Source of the DNA: Lachnospiraceae bacterium
Lineage (GTDB): Bacteria > Bacillota > Clostridia > Lachnospirales > Lachnospiraceae
Direction of reading: 5' to 3'
Assembly (NCBI GenBank): GCA_017518735.1
Contig: JAFWTY010000028.1
Location: 1-64,000 of the forward strand
Length of the DNA stretch: 64,000 nucleotides
The translations under genes and the position numbers were made by a program. The notes beneath the pieces were generated by a model. That model saw only the letters and a list, made by a program, of their open reading frames with translations. It was not told the DNA's origin and did no database searches. Shown here one piece after another: positions 7,313 through 17,204 of the stretch (positions are counted from its first letter, which is position 1; each line of letters begins with the position of its first letter).

Positions 7313-8680
7313 TTACTGAATATCATTCAGATGACGAATTGTCAATTTTCTGGATGTGGCAATAATGACCTGATCGCCGTCCCTAATACAGGTCTCTCCC
7401 GAGGGCACGATTGTCTGACCGTCGCGAATAATCGCAGCGATCAAAATACCTTTCTTAAGATGGAACGCTTTGTCCTTAAACGGAATGTTCAAGAGTTTGA
7501 AATCATTTCCTGCCACAATCTCTTTAATCTCTGCTTTTCCGTCCGCAACCAGATAAAACTTACCGATCTCCCGCTGCATTTCCTCTCCGTCATGATAGCG
7601 AATAAATCTCATAGCCCTGAGCGATGCGGATTCCACAGCGGATACGGTAATATCAATATTAACTTTATGAAGCATGCGAAGATGCTCGGGAATCTCAACA
7701 TATGTAAGAACGCTCGGAATATGGCAGGACCAGGAGAACATGCTGATAACAAGGTTTGTTTCATCGCTGTCCGTCAAAGAAACCACCATATCCATTTCGG
7801 AAAGCTGTTCTTCTTTTAGGATTTCCAGCAGTTCGCCTTCCCCGGTGCAGAGAATCCTGCAGTGAGGAAAACGTTCCATCAGCACTCTGCAACGATTCGG
7901 ATCATTCTCCAAAACCGTGATCTGATAGCCGTCTTTTACCATCAGTTCGAGCAGATATTCGCTGATGGTGTGACCACCTATGATCATGACTTTTTTCACT
8001 CTCTTTCGGCTGATTCCAAAGGATTTTAAGGTTCCTGTCAGATCCTCATCCGTAATTGCCACTGTCAGATTATCGCCGGCATTTACCACGAAACTGCCGT
8101 CCGGTATGGTCAGCTTTCCTCCACGCAAAACAGCCACAACCAGCATATTCTGGTTGAAGGATTTTTTGATATCATTTAAACTCTTTCCGCACATCGGAGA
8201 ATCTTCGAGAAGGTTTAAATCCATGAGGCGAAGACCGCTGTTCCAAAAGCCGACAAACTTCGTATTCCCGGGCATTCCGATATTCTGGTAGATCTCCTCT
8301 GCCACATCTTTTTTCGGCATCAGAACAAAGTCGATCCGGTATTCTTTTTTGAGTTCTCCGTACTCCTTTACGAAATCCGGCATTGTGATCCTGGCAGCTG
8401 CATAATGGGTTCCGAGATTTTTGGCCTGCATACAGCTGAGCAGATTGATCTCGTCAATCGGTGTCAAAGCAACGATTGCATCTGCGGTGGCCGCGCCTGC
8501 GGCAATCAGAGTTTCACGCGAAGCTCCGCTGCCGACGATACCGTTGACACTGTATTGGTCTGTAATCTCTTCGATGAGTTTTCGATCTTTGTCGATTACC
8601 ACAATATCGTAGTTTTCCGATGCAAGGGATGAAATCAGTAATCTTCCCGTGCGTCCCAGTCCGATGATAATAATCTTCAT
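7313..8680 (-). CDS. trkA: TrkA-like K+/cation transport regulatory protein with two RCK units
   Basis: This is a cytoplasmic nucleotide-binding gating subunit. Two Rossmann-type RCK_N domains are visible: the first begins with GLGRTG at about residues 7-12, the second with MIIGGHT at about 232-238. Each is followed by an RCK_C domain (about 140-225 and 370-455). The second dinucleotide motif is degenerate (GGHTIS instead of GxGxxG), which is common in TrkA. The classic partners TrkH/TrkG are absent here. Instead its ATG overlaps the stop of a cation/proton antiporter gene by four bases, so it probably controls that antiporter. GGAGG stands 9 bases before the ATG. NAD(H) or ATP binding is inferred from the family. 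Confidence 0.9.
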   Translation of the reverse strand: MKIIIIGLGRTGRLLISSLASENYDIVVIDKDRKLIEEITDQYSVNGIVGSGASRETLIAAGAATADAIVALTPIDEINLLSCMQAKNLGTHYAAARITMPDFVKEYGELKKEYRIDFVLMPKKDVAEEIYQNIGMPGNTKFVGFWNSGLRLMDLNLLEDSPMCGKSLNDIKKSFNQNMLVVAVLRGGKLTIPDGSFVVNAGDNLTVAITDEDLTGTLKSFGISRKRVKKVMIIGGHTISEYLLELMVKDGYQITVLENDPNRCRVLMERFPHCRILCTGEGELLEILKEEQLSEMDMVVSLTDSDETNLVISMFSWSCHIPSVLTYVEIPEHLRMLHKVNIDITVSAVESASLRAMRFIRYHDGEEMQREIGKFYLVADGKAEIKEIVAGNDFKLLNIPFKDKAFHLKKGILIAAIIRDGQTIVPSGETCIRDGDQVIIATSRKLTIRHLNDIQ

Positions 8681-9975
8681 TGTTCACTTCCTCCTGCCGG
8701 ACGTTTTAAGCGGTTTGCCTTATGCTTTTCAAGCCCCATATAGACTCTGCGGACTGTCATGCCCTGTACCAGAACCGTAAAGAATATTGTTACAAATGCA
8801 ATGTTTAAGAATATCTCATATACCGGTTGAGCCAGATACTCTTCCGTTTCAAGCGCAAGTGCCAGCGACAGACCGCCTTTTAAGGCAGACCAGGTCATTA
8901 GGGCAACAAATTCGGGAAGGTTGTAATTACCCGGAATACGGTGACCGGTAAGTATCGTACTGACCGTTACACCACCCGCTCTTGAAATGATAAGTGAAAC
9001 AAGGGCAACCGGAATGATAATCGGCGCATATTTGCTTAATGTTGTTCCCAGCACTACAAAACCAATCATGACAAAAAGTGCGGAATTAAGAATTCCCTCA
9101 AGAATTTCCCAGAAATGATCGTAGTAATTATGCGGGTCGACAACCGTTTCCAGTCTGCGAATCTTATCCATTTTATAGGAGAAGAAGAAACCGCAGATAA
9201 CGGATGCAAGTACGCCGGAGAATCCGAAGTGTTCGCATATTATGTAAACCAAAAAGACATTTAACAGCGCAATTAAAATATTGCGAATCGGGTCTCTGGA
9301 AATCTTTACAAGCTGGAACATTATGAAAGATACGGCTAAGGCCACAACTGCTGCACCAAGGATTTCCTTGGCAAGCAAAACCGCAACATTCCCTTCGCTG
9401 CTGTGCGTAATGATGGAACGTACAAAGATAAAGAGTGTTACTCCGGTACCGTCGTTAAACAATGACTCGTTTTCAATAACGGAGCAGACATTCTTGGAAA
9501 GTCCGATTTTATTCAGGATTCCGGTCGCCGCGATGGGATCGGTCGGAGAAACGACACAGCCCAAAAGGACGCAGGTCCAGAAATCCAGGGGAAGTTTGAA
9601 TGCTATGGAAGCCAGGAAAATCAGGCATCCGTAAAGGAACGACGAAAGAACCGTAGATACGAAAGCAAGCAGACAGATCGGTCTGAGATTCGTTTTAAAT
9701 TTCCCCATATTGACCTTGCTCGCTCCTGCAAAAAGCATAAAGCAAAGCATACCGTCCATTAAGTACTCGCGGAATCCGAAATTGCCCAGTGCTCCGATTA
9801 TGTTTTGAAGCGGTTCCATCGGGAAAACGGCGCGAAGGATCAACAGGATAATGGACAGAATGGACGAAAAAAAGACAAGCGCAATATCGCTCTGAATATG
9901 AAACAGCTTATCATTCAGCGTACCGATGATGACAATGTACGCCAAAATAATTATAAGGAGAATTTGCACGCTCAT
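8677..9975 (-). CDS. Cation:proton antiporter, CPA1/NhaP type
   Basis: The protein is an integral membrane Na+(K+)/H+ exchanger of 432 residues with about 12 hydrophobic segments. Hallmarks are SPTDPIAATG (about residues 143-152) and the ESLFNDG motif with the ion-binding Asp (about 170-176). A C-terminal cytoplasmic tail is nearly absent; the RCK regulator is supplied by the overlapping trkA gene. The likely roles are pH or Na+/K+ homeostasis. No convincing Shine-Dalgarno site precedes the ATG at 9975; the neighbouring DUF362 gene ends 18 bp upstream, so translation may rely on coupling. Ion preference cannot be decided from sequence. Confidence 0.88.
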   Translation of the reverse strand: MSVQILLIIILAYIVIIGTLNDKLFHIQSDIALVFFSSILSIILLILRAVFPMEPLQNIIGALGNFGFREYLMDGMLCFMLFAGASKVNMGKFKTNLRPICLLAFVSTVLSSFLYGCLIFLASIAFKLPLDFWTCVLLGCVVSPTDPIAATGILNKIGLSKNVCSVIENESLFNDGTGVTLFIFVRSIITHSSEGNVAVLLAKEILGAAVVALAVSFIMFQLVKISRDPIRNILIALLNVFLVYIICEHFGFSGVLASVICGFFFSYKMDKIRRLETVVDPHNYYDHFWEILEGILNSALFVMIGFVVLGTTLSKYAPIIIPVALVSLIISRAGGVTVSTILTGHRIPGNYNLPEFVALMTWSALKGGLSLALALETEEYLAQPVYEIFLNIAFVTIFFTVLVQGMTVRRVYMGLEKHKANRLKRPAGGSEQ

Positions 9976-9993
9976 AGACTAAAAATTCAGTTT

Positions 9994-11118
9994 CTACTTC
10001 ATTGTAACCAGTTCGTATTCTCTCGTACCGATGCCGATTTTTTCCGCATGTTCCAGTGTTTCCGCCCAGGACACATTCGGATTGCTGTTATGCCAAACAT
10101 CCCCATGGTCGTGGAAATGCTCTTTGGCCATATTGTCGCCAAGCTGGCTGTTCCGGATAGGCTCTGCCTTCTGGCAAAGATCCACACAGGCCTGATCAAG
10201 CGCCACCGGATCAAAAGATGCAAGCATTCCGATATCCGGCAGGATCGGTGCATCGTTCTCACCGTGACAGTCGCAGTTCGGAGAAACATCGGTAATCAAA
10301 CTGATATGGAAACTCGGTCTTCCGCTGACGACAGCTGCCGTATATTCCGCCATTCTTCTTCCGAGCATCTGCGGTGCATCCCAGTTGTCGTTTTCAATCG
10401 CATCAAAAGCACATGCTCCGATACAACGGCCGCAGCCCTTGCATTTTTCCGAATCGATCCATGCTTTGTTATCGGTATAGCTGATGGCATCAGAGCCGCA
10501 CTCTTTCGCACATCTTCTGCAACCTCTGCACAGACTCTCGGTCACATGAGGATGACCGCTGTTATGCTGCTGCATCTTTCCGGCACGACTTCCGCAGCCC
10601 ATACCGATGTTTTTGATAGCTCCGCCGAATCCGGCCTGCTCATGTCCCTTAAAATGGTTTAAAGAAATCACGATATCCGCATCCATGACCGCACGACCGA
10701 TATAAGCTTCCTTGCAGTATTCTCCGTTCGGAACCGGAACAAGAATATCGTCGGTTCCCCTGAGTCCGTCTGCAATGATGATCTGACAGCCTGTAGTTAT
10801 GGTATTGAAACCATTAATATTTGCACAGTCCAGATGCTCGAGTGCATGCTTTCTGCTGCCCGGATACAAGGTATTACAGTCTGTCAAAAACGGCAGACCG
10901 CCCTGTTCCTTAACAACATCGGCAACGGCTTTTGCATAATTCGGACGAAGATATGCCAGATTACCAAGCTCTCCGAAATGCATTTTAATCGCTACAAATT
11001 TGCCGTCCATATCAATCGAGCCGATTCCGGCCATTTTAATCAGTTTCTGCAGTTTTGCAGGAAGACTGACTCCCAAGACAGTTCTGAAATCCGTAAAATA
11101 CACTTTCGATTTTTCCAT
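9994..11118 (-). CDS. DUF362 protein with 2[4Fe-4S] ferredoxin domain
   Basis: A DUF362 domain spans most of the 374 residues and a bacterial-ferredoxin segment is inserted near the middle. Eight Cys are arranged as C-x2-C-x2-C-x3-C twice (about residues 197-207 and 226-236), enough for two [4Fe-4S] clusters. A GGAIKNIGMGCGSR segment just before them is typical of the family. Such proteins are widespread in anaerobes and presumably carry electrons or help in Fe-S processes; the precise role is unknown. GGAGGG lies 7 bases before the ATG. It sits between the hybrid kinase (67 bp upstream) and the antiporter (18 bp downstream) without visible terminators. Confidence 0.88.
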   Translation of the reverse strand: MEKSKVYFTDFRTVLGVSLPAKLQKLIKMAGIGSIDMDGKFVAIKMHFGELGNLAYLRPNYAKAVADVVKEQGGLPFLTDCNTLYPGSRKHALEHLDCANINGFNTITTGCQIIIADGLRGTDDILVPVPNGEYCKEAYIGRAVMDADIVISLNHFKGHEQAGFGGAIKNIGMGCGSRAGKMQQHNSGHPHVTESLCRGCRRCAKECGSDAISYTDNKAWIDSEKCKGCGRCIGACAFDAIENDNWDAPQMLGRRMAEYTAAVVSGRPSFHISLITDVSPNCDCHGENDAPILPDIGMLASFDPVALDQACVDLCQKAEPIRNSQLGDNMAKEHFHDHGDVWHNSNPNVSWAETLEHAEKIGIGTREYELVTMK

Positions 11119-11185
11119 AACGCACCCTCCTTAAGGCTGATCCTCATACTCCCTTTTGCCGATTCCTTGTTTAATAGTATATGAG

Positions 11186-13816
11186 TTACTGTTTAAGATT
11201 CTCCAGAATCTGCTTTGCCAGATCCTCATATCGTTTCATGGTTTCTTCATGTTTTTCTTCTATCGTCTTGATATCTTTGGACTTCGCTGCTGCTTCCAGT
11301 TCTGCTGCCAGATCTGCCAGACCATCCGCACCGATTGTCCTTGATGTACTCTTTAAGGAATGCGTTAAGATGCCGTAATCTTCCCAGTTTTCGTTTTTCC
11401 TGCACTCCTGAATCTTCGCTGATTTCGCTTCTTCATCGGATGCATAATCCGAAAGAATTTCTTTATACAGATCCCATTCCGATCCGCAGTAGAACAGGCC
11501 CGACTCCGTGTTGATTCCCAGCGCGGTTAATGCATTTAACAGTTTCTTTTCTTCACTCGTATTATCCGCGTTATTGTCGCCATTCTTTATATCTTCTTCG
11601 GTTTTCTCTTCCGCAGCATTTTTTATAATCTGTACCTTCTCTTTCGGAAGGTAATTGCAGATAGTCCGCTCAAGCTCCGATGCATCCACAGGCTTCATCA
11701 GATATCCGTCAAAACCAAGCTCCATATATCTCTCCTTGGCTCCACTGATCACATCGGCGGTAAGACAGATAATCGGTGTCTTATCGTTTTTCCCGGATCC
11801 CGGTTCCCGGATTCGTTTCATCGCTTCGGTACCGTCCATTCCGGGCATTCTCTGATCCATCAAAATCACATCATATGAATTCTCAATCGCCAGGAAAACA
11901 GCATCCGAACCATTCATCGCGGAATCAATTTTCATTTCCGTTTTCTTTAGCAGATTCTCGATTACAAGGATGTTCATCTTTGTATCGTCCACGACAAGAA
12001 TTCTGGCTTCGGGAGCACGGAACAGTTCTCTGTAATGCTCCGAATCGCCCGTATTCAGCATAACTTCTTTATAATTTCCAAGCGGTTCCTCGTTCTCAAT
12101 TTTCTGTACGAGTTCAAACGAGAACTCGCTTCCGACTCCGTATTCACTTTCTACTTTCAACTCGCTTCCCATGAGTTTTAAAAGTCTCTGGGTGATGGCC
12201 ATGCCGAGTCCGGTGCCTTCGATGTTTCTGTTCTTTATGACATCAAGTCGCTCAAAGGATTCAAAAAGTTTCTCCATATCCTCTTTGCGAATTCCGATAC
12301 CGGTATCTTTAACTTCATAATAAATCCGTACTTCTCCGCTTTCGCTGTTTCGCTCTTTCTCTTTGATTCCGAGAGTAACTCTTCCCTCCTGCGTATACTT
12401 TACCGCATTGGTTAAGAGGTTCATGACAACCTGATTGATTCTGGTATCATCCCCATAAAGTTCGGAAGGAAGGTTTTCATCGATGTGGAAAACCAGCTCC
12501 AGATTCTTTGCCTTAGCTCTCTCCGAAATAGAGTTTTCATAATAGACAATCTGGTTTGCCACGCTGTAGCGAACCGGTACAATGTCCATTTTTCCGTCTT
12601 CGATTTTTGAAAAATCCAGAATACCGCTGATCAGTTCAAGCAGGTTGTTTCCGGACTGCTTAATCATCTGCGAATAGCCCTTAATCTCTTTATCGTCCGA
12701 TTCGCGTAGGATCATTTCATTCATACCGATAATCGCGTTGATCGGCGTACGAATCTCATGGGACATGTCCGCAAGAAAGCGGCTCTTGGCTTTGTTTGCT
12801 TCATCCGCGGACTGCTTTTCGAGCATCAAAACCTTCTCCTGATATTCCTGCTCCTGCTTGTTGAGCTTGTCCAGAACACGTGCAAGGAAGAATGCCAGAA
12901 CCACACCGATCATAATTGCAACAATCGCCGCAACGACAAATCCTCGTGTCATGGAAGAAACGTCTTTTTCCAGTACTTTTTCGCTGGTTGCGATGCAGAC
13001 ATACCAGCCGGTATTGTACATTTGGGAATAAACGATTCCTCTCCTTAAACCGTCATAATCCTTCACAAAAACCATCTCATCCTGTCCGCGTCGAATGGCT
13101 TCCACTAATTCTTTATACGGAGCATCGGGAGCATCCATCAGATTGATCGGCTTATCTTCGTAGTCGTATACTTCATTCGGATGCACGATTGCATTCATGT
13201 TCAGATCCAGAAGAAATGCATAGCTGTCCTCTTCCACATTTGCCTTGTTGACCATATCAACCAGCACATCCACAAAAATATCGGCGGCAAGTACACCGAG
13301 TAACTTGTCGTCTTTGTAAACCGCTTTTGAAATTGTAATGATTGGTTTTTGGGTATCGGAATCCAGATAGGGAATCGAATAGAATAATTCGCCGGTAAGA
13401 GCCGACGTCGTATACCACTCTCTTTCATGGACGAAATCAACCGATCCGTCTGCCATGAAATCAGAGGCACACACCATATAATTGTTCGGATATGTAAAAT
13501 ACACGTCGTAAACATATCCGTTTTTATTCAGCAGTTCATTACTGTGTTTCAAGTACTCATGAAACTCATCATAGCCCTTGGAAGTAATATCATTTACGGC
13601 GAGTTCCGCAGCAAGTGTATCGATAATCGTGGCGTTCGTACTAACCCAGGAAGACAATTCCAAAGAATAACGCTGTGCATCCACACCGTAATTATCTTCC
13701 ACTTGCATGATCAGACTTTTCTTTGCTCTTTGATAACTGAAAAACGACAAAAACAACGAGATTCCAAGTACCATAAGAACAATCAATATGGTCATTCTGA
13801 CTCTGAAACTCTTCAT
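11186..13816 (-). CDS. Membrane hybrid sensor histidine kinase (Cache-HisKA-HATPase-REC-Hpt)
   Basis: The 876-residue protein has a transmembrane segment at about 8-30, an extracytoplasmic double-Cache sensor domain at about 40-275, a second membrane segment at about 290-312, a short coiled coil, then HisKA with phospho-acceptor His353 (MSHEIRTP), an ATPase with N box NQVVMNLLTNAVKY near 461-474 and GTGLGMA near 534-540, a receiver with Asp654 (ILMDQRMPG), and a C-terminal Hpt domain with His819 (THSLKSTSR). This is a complete His-Asp-His relay, but no output regulator lies next to it. The Cache domain suggests a small extracellular ligand. It starts 14 bp after the stop of the zinc-ribbon coiled-coil gene, so the two are cotranscribed and the upstream protein may be its partner (inference). 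Confidence 0.93.
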   Translation of the reverse strand: MKSFRVRMTILIVLMVLGISLFLSFFSYQRAKKSLIMQVEDNYGVDAQRYSLELSSWVSTNATIIDTLAAELAVNDITSKGYDEFHEYLKHSNELLNKNGYVYDVYFTYPNNYMVCASDFMADGSVDFVHEREWYTTSALTGELFYSIPYLDSDTQKPIITISKAVYKDDKLLGVLAADIFVDVLVDMVNKANVEEDSYAFLLDLNMNAIVHPNEVYDYEDKPINLMDAPDAPYKELVEAIRRGQDEMVFVKDYDGLRRGIVYSQMYNTGWYVCIATSEKVLEKDVSSMTRGFVVAAIVAIMIGVVLAFFLARVLDKLNKQEQEYQEKVLMLEKQSADEANKAKSRFLADMSHEIRTPINAIIGMNEMILRESDDKEIKGYSQMIKQSGNNLLELISGILDFSKIEDGKMDIVPVRYSVANQIVYYENSISERAKAKNLELVFHIDENLPSELYGDDTRINQVVMNLLTNAVKYTQEGRVTLGIKEKERNSESGEVRIYYEVKDTGIGIRKEDMEKLFESFERLDVIKNRNIEGTGLGMAITQRLLKLMGSELKVESEYGVGSEFSFELVQKIENEEPLGNYKEVMLNTGDSEHYRELFRAPEARILVVDDTKMNILVIENLLKKTEMKIDSAMNGSDAVFLAIENSYDVILMDQRMPGMDGTEAMKRIREPGSGKNDKTPIICLTADVISGAKERYMELGFDGYLMKPVDASELERTICNYLPKEKVQIIKNAAEEKTEEDIKNGDNNADNTSEEKKLLNALTALGINTESGLFYCGSEWDLYKEILSDYASDEEAKSAKIQECRKNENWEDYGILTHSLKSTSRTIGADGLADLAAELEAAAKSKDIKTIEEKHEETMKRYEDLAKQILENLKQ

Positions 13817-13830
13817 AAATGCGTTCCCTT

Positions 13831-15720
13831 TTACAGACTATCCAGCTCCTTCTTAGCATCTTCAAGCTGCTGTTCTCTCAGCTCGATTTCTCTTTCGGTA
13901 GCCTTCACGTTTTCATAGTATTTCTTGCAGTCGTTTGAATTCTGTGTATTGAATTCAATTCTCTTATTCTGAAGCTGCATATTCCATCTTTCGTTTTCGA
14001 GAAGGAGATCCTGTACTTTGTTCTCGGACTCCTGTGCCTGTTCGGGAGAAAGCATCGGCATTGCATTTCTCAAGTCGCGAATGGTGTTTTCGTTGTATTT
14101 GATGTGCCATTCAATATCCGGGCAACTGAATACTCTTTCATCAACTTCTTTTTCGATTTTCTTAAGTGCTTCTTTGTCTCCTTCGAGTTTCTGCTTCAGA
14201 GCTATAATCTGCTCACCCAGATCGTGAATCATCACATGGAGTTCTTCACGTCTTGCCTTGTTCTCGTCCACAAATGTCCAGGTGTACTCTTCTTCCTTCT
14301 TTTCGCTTGCTGCAGCGCTTCTTTGCTCAAAATACATCATTTCGCGAAGGATATCGTAGTACCATCTGGAATCCGGTGCGATGGCATGTTTTTTCTTAAT
14401 CTCATCGAGTTCGTTTTCCATAATCTGGGAAAGCGTAAACTCTTTTTCCACATGATTGTTCAAGAGAACAATCTTTAAGTCTTTGGAAAGATCCACATTA
14501 TGACACTCCGGATTCGATACCATATCGGTGAACTCCGTCATAGTCGGAATTTCCACATAATACATACAGTTCGGAGCATTTGCAAAAGCCACTCCGCGCT
14601 CTGCTTCAAATCGTTTTACCTTTCCGTCATTTTCCAGACGACGACAAAGTGCATAAATCGTATAGAAATCCAGATTATAGCCTGCAAGTTCGGTCATTAA
14701 AGCCTGAACAAAGGCATATACGGAAGGGAAATAATTGCGAAGATACGGTCTCTGGGAAATCAGTCCCATAATGCTGTTCATGCATTTGATCTTCCAGTTT
14801 TCATACTGCAACACTTCGTTATAGCTTCTGTTATAAGTTGCAAGATTCTCCATAATCAGCTTGCGAACCGCAAGCTCTTTTTCCGCGGAAGTGGTGGTTC
14901 TGCAGGTTTCACCGTCACAGATGATTTCTCCGTCCGCTTCCAGGTGACGGAAGAGTTTCTTCTCCAGTTCCTGAAGCATATAAGGGTTCTTCGTATTCTG
15001 TAGTTCGTCATATCTTCTGGTGAACTTACGGAATATTTCATCCTTCCAGTCATTTTGATTGTCGCTGATAATCTGACGGAATTCGTCTAAGTATTTCGAT
15101 TCATCAAAGTTGTTTGCCTCAGCTTTATATGCCCAGTCTTCAATCTCCTCGACATTCTTGGCAACTTCGATGTATTTCTTTTCATTGACGTCGGAATAGT
15201 GAATGATTCCCTCGTTGCAAAGTTCCTTCATGACAACTTTCGTCCAGAAAAATCTGCCGTACTTTGCCTCAATTTCCGTCACTTCATAAGGAATTGCTCT
15301 TTGGGAAATATCTTCTTTGAGAATTGCTTTTAACTGATCCTTGGGATAGTCATTCGGAGAGTTCGGAGGCAGGTTTTCGTCATCCAAAAACCAGTTCTTT
15401 CCGGGTTCAAGAACGCGTCTGTCCACTGCCGGAATGTCCCATTCGATGTTCATGTATTTTCTCTTTAAAATACGCAAAAATCCCTCTTTCGCGGGATCAC
15501 ATTTGTGCGCAAGTGCTTCTTCCACTTTTTCAAAAGCAGCATCTTCCATCGGATAGTACAACATCTGTCCGCATTCCAGACAATAATAATATGTCACGGT
15601 TTTTACGGCATATGCTCCCATCGGTCTGTACATCAAACCGTTTTCCATACCGACATTTTCGTTGTAACTTCTTACCTGAACATTAGCGCTTCCGCATGCC
15701 GCACAACGACACTCTGCCAT
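13831..15720 (-). CDS. Zinc-ribbon, winged-helix-like, coiled-coil protein of unknown function
   Basis: I do not recognise this family. The 629-residue protein starts with a treble-clef-like zinc ribbon (C-x2-C near residues 7-10, C-x2-C near 45-48). The middle region contains several helix-rich segments that look like winged helices (about 110-160 and 330-385). From about residue 505 to the end it is a charged, Glu/Lys-rich coiled coil. No membrane segment is seen, so it is cytoplasmic. I start it at the ATG at 15720, which has GGAGGG 8 bases upstream; an ATG at 15741 lacks one. It precedes the hybrid sensor kinase by 14 bp and follows a second zinc-ribbon gene by about 100 bp. Confidence 0.8.
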   Translation of the reverse strand: MAECRCAACGSANVQVRSYNENVGMENGLMYRPMGAYAVKTVTYYYCLECGQMLYYPMEDAAFEKVEEALAHKCDPAKEGFLRILKRKYMNIEWDIPAVDRRVLEPGKNWFLDDENLPPNSPNDYPKDQLKAILKEDISQRAIPYEVTEIEAKYGRFFWTKVVMKELCNEGIIHYSDVNEKKYIEVAKNVEEIEDWAYKAEANNFDESKYLDEFRQIISDNQNDWKDEIFRKFTRRYDELQNTKNPYMLQELEKKLFRHLEADGEIICDGETCRTTTSAEKELAVRKLIMENLATYNRSYNEVLQYENWKIKCMNSIMGLISQRPYLRNYFPSVYAFVQALMTELAGYNLDFYTIYALCRRLENDGKVKRFEAERGVAFANAPNCMYYVEIPTMTEFTDMVSNPECHNVDLSKDLKIVLLNNHVEKEFTLSQIMENELDEIKKKHAIAPDSRWYYDILREMMYFEQRSAAASEKKEEEYTWTFVDENKARREELHVMIHDLGEQIIALKQKLEGDKEALKKIEKEVDERVFSCPDIEWHIKYNENTIRDLRNAMPMLSPEQAQESENKVQDLLLENERWNMQLQNKRIEFNTQNSNDCKKYYENVKATEREIELREQQLEDAKKELDSL

Positions 15721-15820
15721 TTTTATACCCTCCAAAAACAATACTTTGTTTTATAAAACTCCAACACCCTTCTATTGTATTACATTCGTCGTTACATTTC
15801 CATTCAAAACGGTAAATCCC

Positions 15821-16159
15821 TCAGGTTTCATCCGGTCCGTTTTGCTCCAATTCAACCGGCATAAAGATCCCTCTGATATCATCTCCGGTCACTTTTACCA
15901 AACTTCCGCACTTCGGACAGTATTTGTCACTGTCAATCATCACGCAGGTTGTCCAGGAAAAACCGCAATTGGGGCATTCATGATTTCTCTCAATCGGTGG
16001 CGGTCCGTACACACAACCGTTGAAATTCATGTACGGCTCATAGGCACCTTCTCCTGCCTTTGTTCCGCATTTCCTGCAGTAAGCATCCTCTCCGATATAT
16101 GCGTGACAATTTCCGCACTGGTCCTTTCCGGGATAGATTAACTGTTCTTTACCAAACAT
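15821..16159 (-). CDS. Small zinc-ribbon protein of unknown function
   Basis: This 112-residue protein has six Cys pairs or near-pairs: C-x2-C (GNCHAYI and YCRKCG segments) and a second ribbon C-x2-C ... C-x2-C (ECPNCG and YCPKCG). It therefore probably holds two zinc ribbons. Between them lies a Gly/Pro-rich stretch. GGAG lies 7 bases before the ATG. It sits between the WYL regulator and the large zinc-ribbon coiled-coil protein. Both share the theme of paired zinc ribbons, which hints at joint action. No function can be assigned. Confidence 0.75.
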   Translation of the reverse strand: MFGKEQLIYPGKDQCGNCHAYIGEDAYCRKCGTKAGEGAYEPYMNFNGCVYGPPPIERNHECPNCGFSWTTCVMIDSDKYCPKCGSLVKVTGDDIRGIFMPVELEQNGPDET

Positions 16160-16193
16160 AGAATCTCTCCTTATTTACGTAGACAGCTCTTTT

Positions 16194-17186
16194 TTAACGA
16201 TATAGTTTCAACCGGTCTTCCAGCTCTTTTTGGAACAGATCCACAGCCTCTTTGGGACTGACAATCTTTACACCGGAACCGAGTGCAAAAACCCATCCCA
16301 GGAACTGATTGCTGACTGCCACTTCCACGCTGGTTTCCCACCAGTCTTTCCTGCCTTTTACGGGAAGCACCGGAATATCCGTGCCGAACCGATCCAGAAA
16401 GACGCCTACAAGTTCTTCTTTAAACTGCAGTTTGACCCTGATCTTTTCTCCTCCGAACATACCAAAGCTCATCTTTGAATATGCTGCCAGGTTGAACTCC
16501 TTGAAATGATCTTTTCCGGCACGTTTTTCACTTGTCACGGCGATGTTTTTCATTTTATCCACTCTGTAGTGTTTGATGCCGTCCGCCGCTTCATCGTAAG
16601 CAATTAAATAATAGTTTTCATCATCCCAGGTCAGTGCCCAGGGGCTTACTTCATAGAATCCTTCTTTCCTGGACTCCATACGTTTTGCCGTATTCCAGCG
16701 CATGTATTCAAAGCGGATTTTTCTGTTCTCCGCAATCGCTCTATGAATGTCATCGACGATATAATAAATGCTTTCATTCATCGTCTTGACGCGCCCCTGC
16801 ACCACTACCTGACGTTTCAATTGTGCTGCTTCATAGTTGCTCGCAAGTCCGGTGATTTTCTTAATCAGTTCCGCTGACTTACGCTCGGTAATAAATTTGG
16901 AAGACTGTACGGAATCCACAAGCAGTTTCAATTCCGCGATATCAAACTGCTTGCTTCCGACATGGTAGGTATAATATTTTCCTTCTTTTCCGCTGATGAT
17001 ATCAAGACCGAGAACACTCAGTTCCTCCATGTCCTGATACAATGTCTTTCGGTCCGCGGTAACATCATATCCTTCCAACAACTCCTGAATCTGAGGCAAG
17101 GTAAGAGAATGCTCGTCATCGGTATGCTCCAGCATTATCCTACTTAAGTAGTACAATTTCAGTTTCTGGTGACTTCCTTTCGGCAT
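16194..17186 (-). CDS. WYL-domain transcriptional regulator
   Basis: The N-terminal 80 residues form a winged helix-turn-helix (LPQIQELLEG ... DRKTLYQDMEEL), the DeoR-like type found in WYL proteins. The WYL domain covers about residues 140-225, with characteristic SPWALTWDDENYYLIAYD and a basic stretch. A C-terminal WCX-like extension continues to residue 330. WYL proteins bind ligands such as nucleotides or single-stranded nucleic acid and often control stress or defence genes. It starts 18 bp after the flavodiiron gene stop and is followed by the zinc-ribbon genes; it may regulate this operon itself. GAGGAG precedes the ATG with short spacing. Confidence 0.88.
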   Translation of the reverse strand: MPKGSHQKLKLYYLSRIMLEHTDDEHSLTLPQIQELLEGYDVTADRKTLYQDMEELSVLGLDIISGKEGKYYTYHVGSKQFDIAELKLLVDSVQSSKFITERKSAELIKKITGLASNYEAAQLKRQVVVQGRVKTMNESIYYIVDDIHRAIAENRKIRFEYMRWNTAKRMESRKEGFYEVSPWALTWDDENYYLIAYDEAADGIKHYRVDKMKNIAVTSEKRAGKDHFKEFNLAAYSKMSFGMFGGEKIRVKLQFKEELVGVFLDRFGTDIPVLPVKGRKDWWETSVEVAVSNQFLGWVFALGSGVKIVSPKEAVDLFQKELEDRLKLYR

Positions 17187-17204
17187 AACTCTCCTCTTCG
17201 ACTC

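Noticed and set aside
9805..10662. 285-codon open frame on the plus strand
   Set aside because: It lies opposite the start of the antiporter and the end of the DUF362 gene, both of which have clear domain motifs; no ribosome site or motif supports it.
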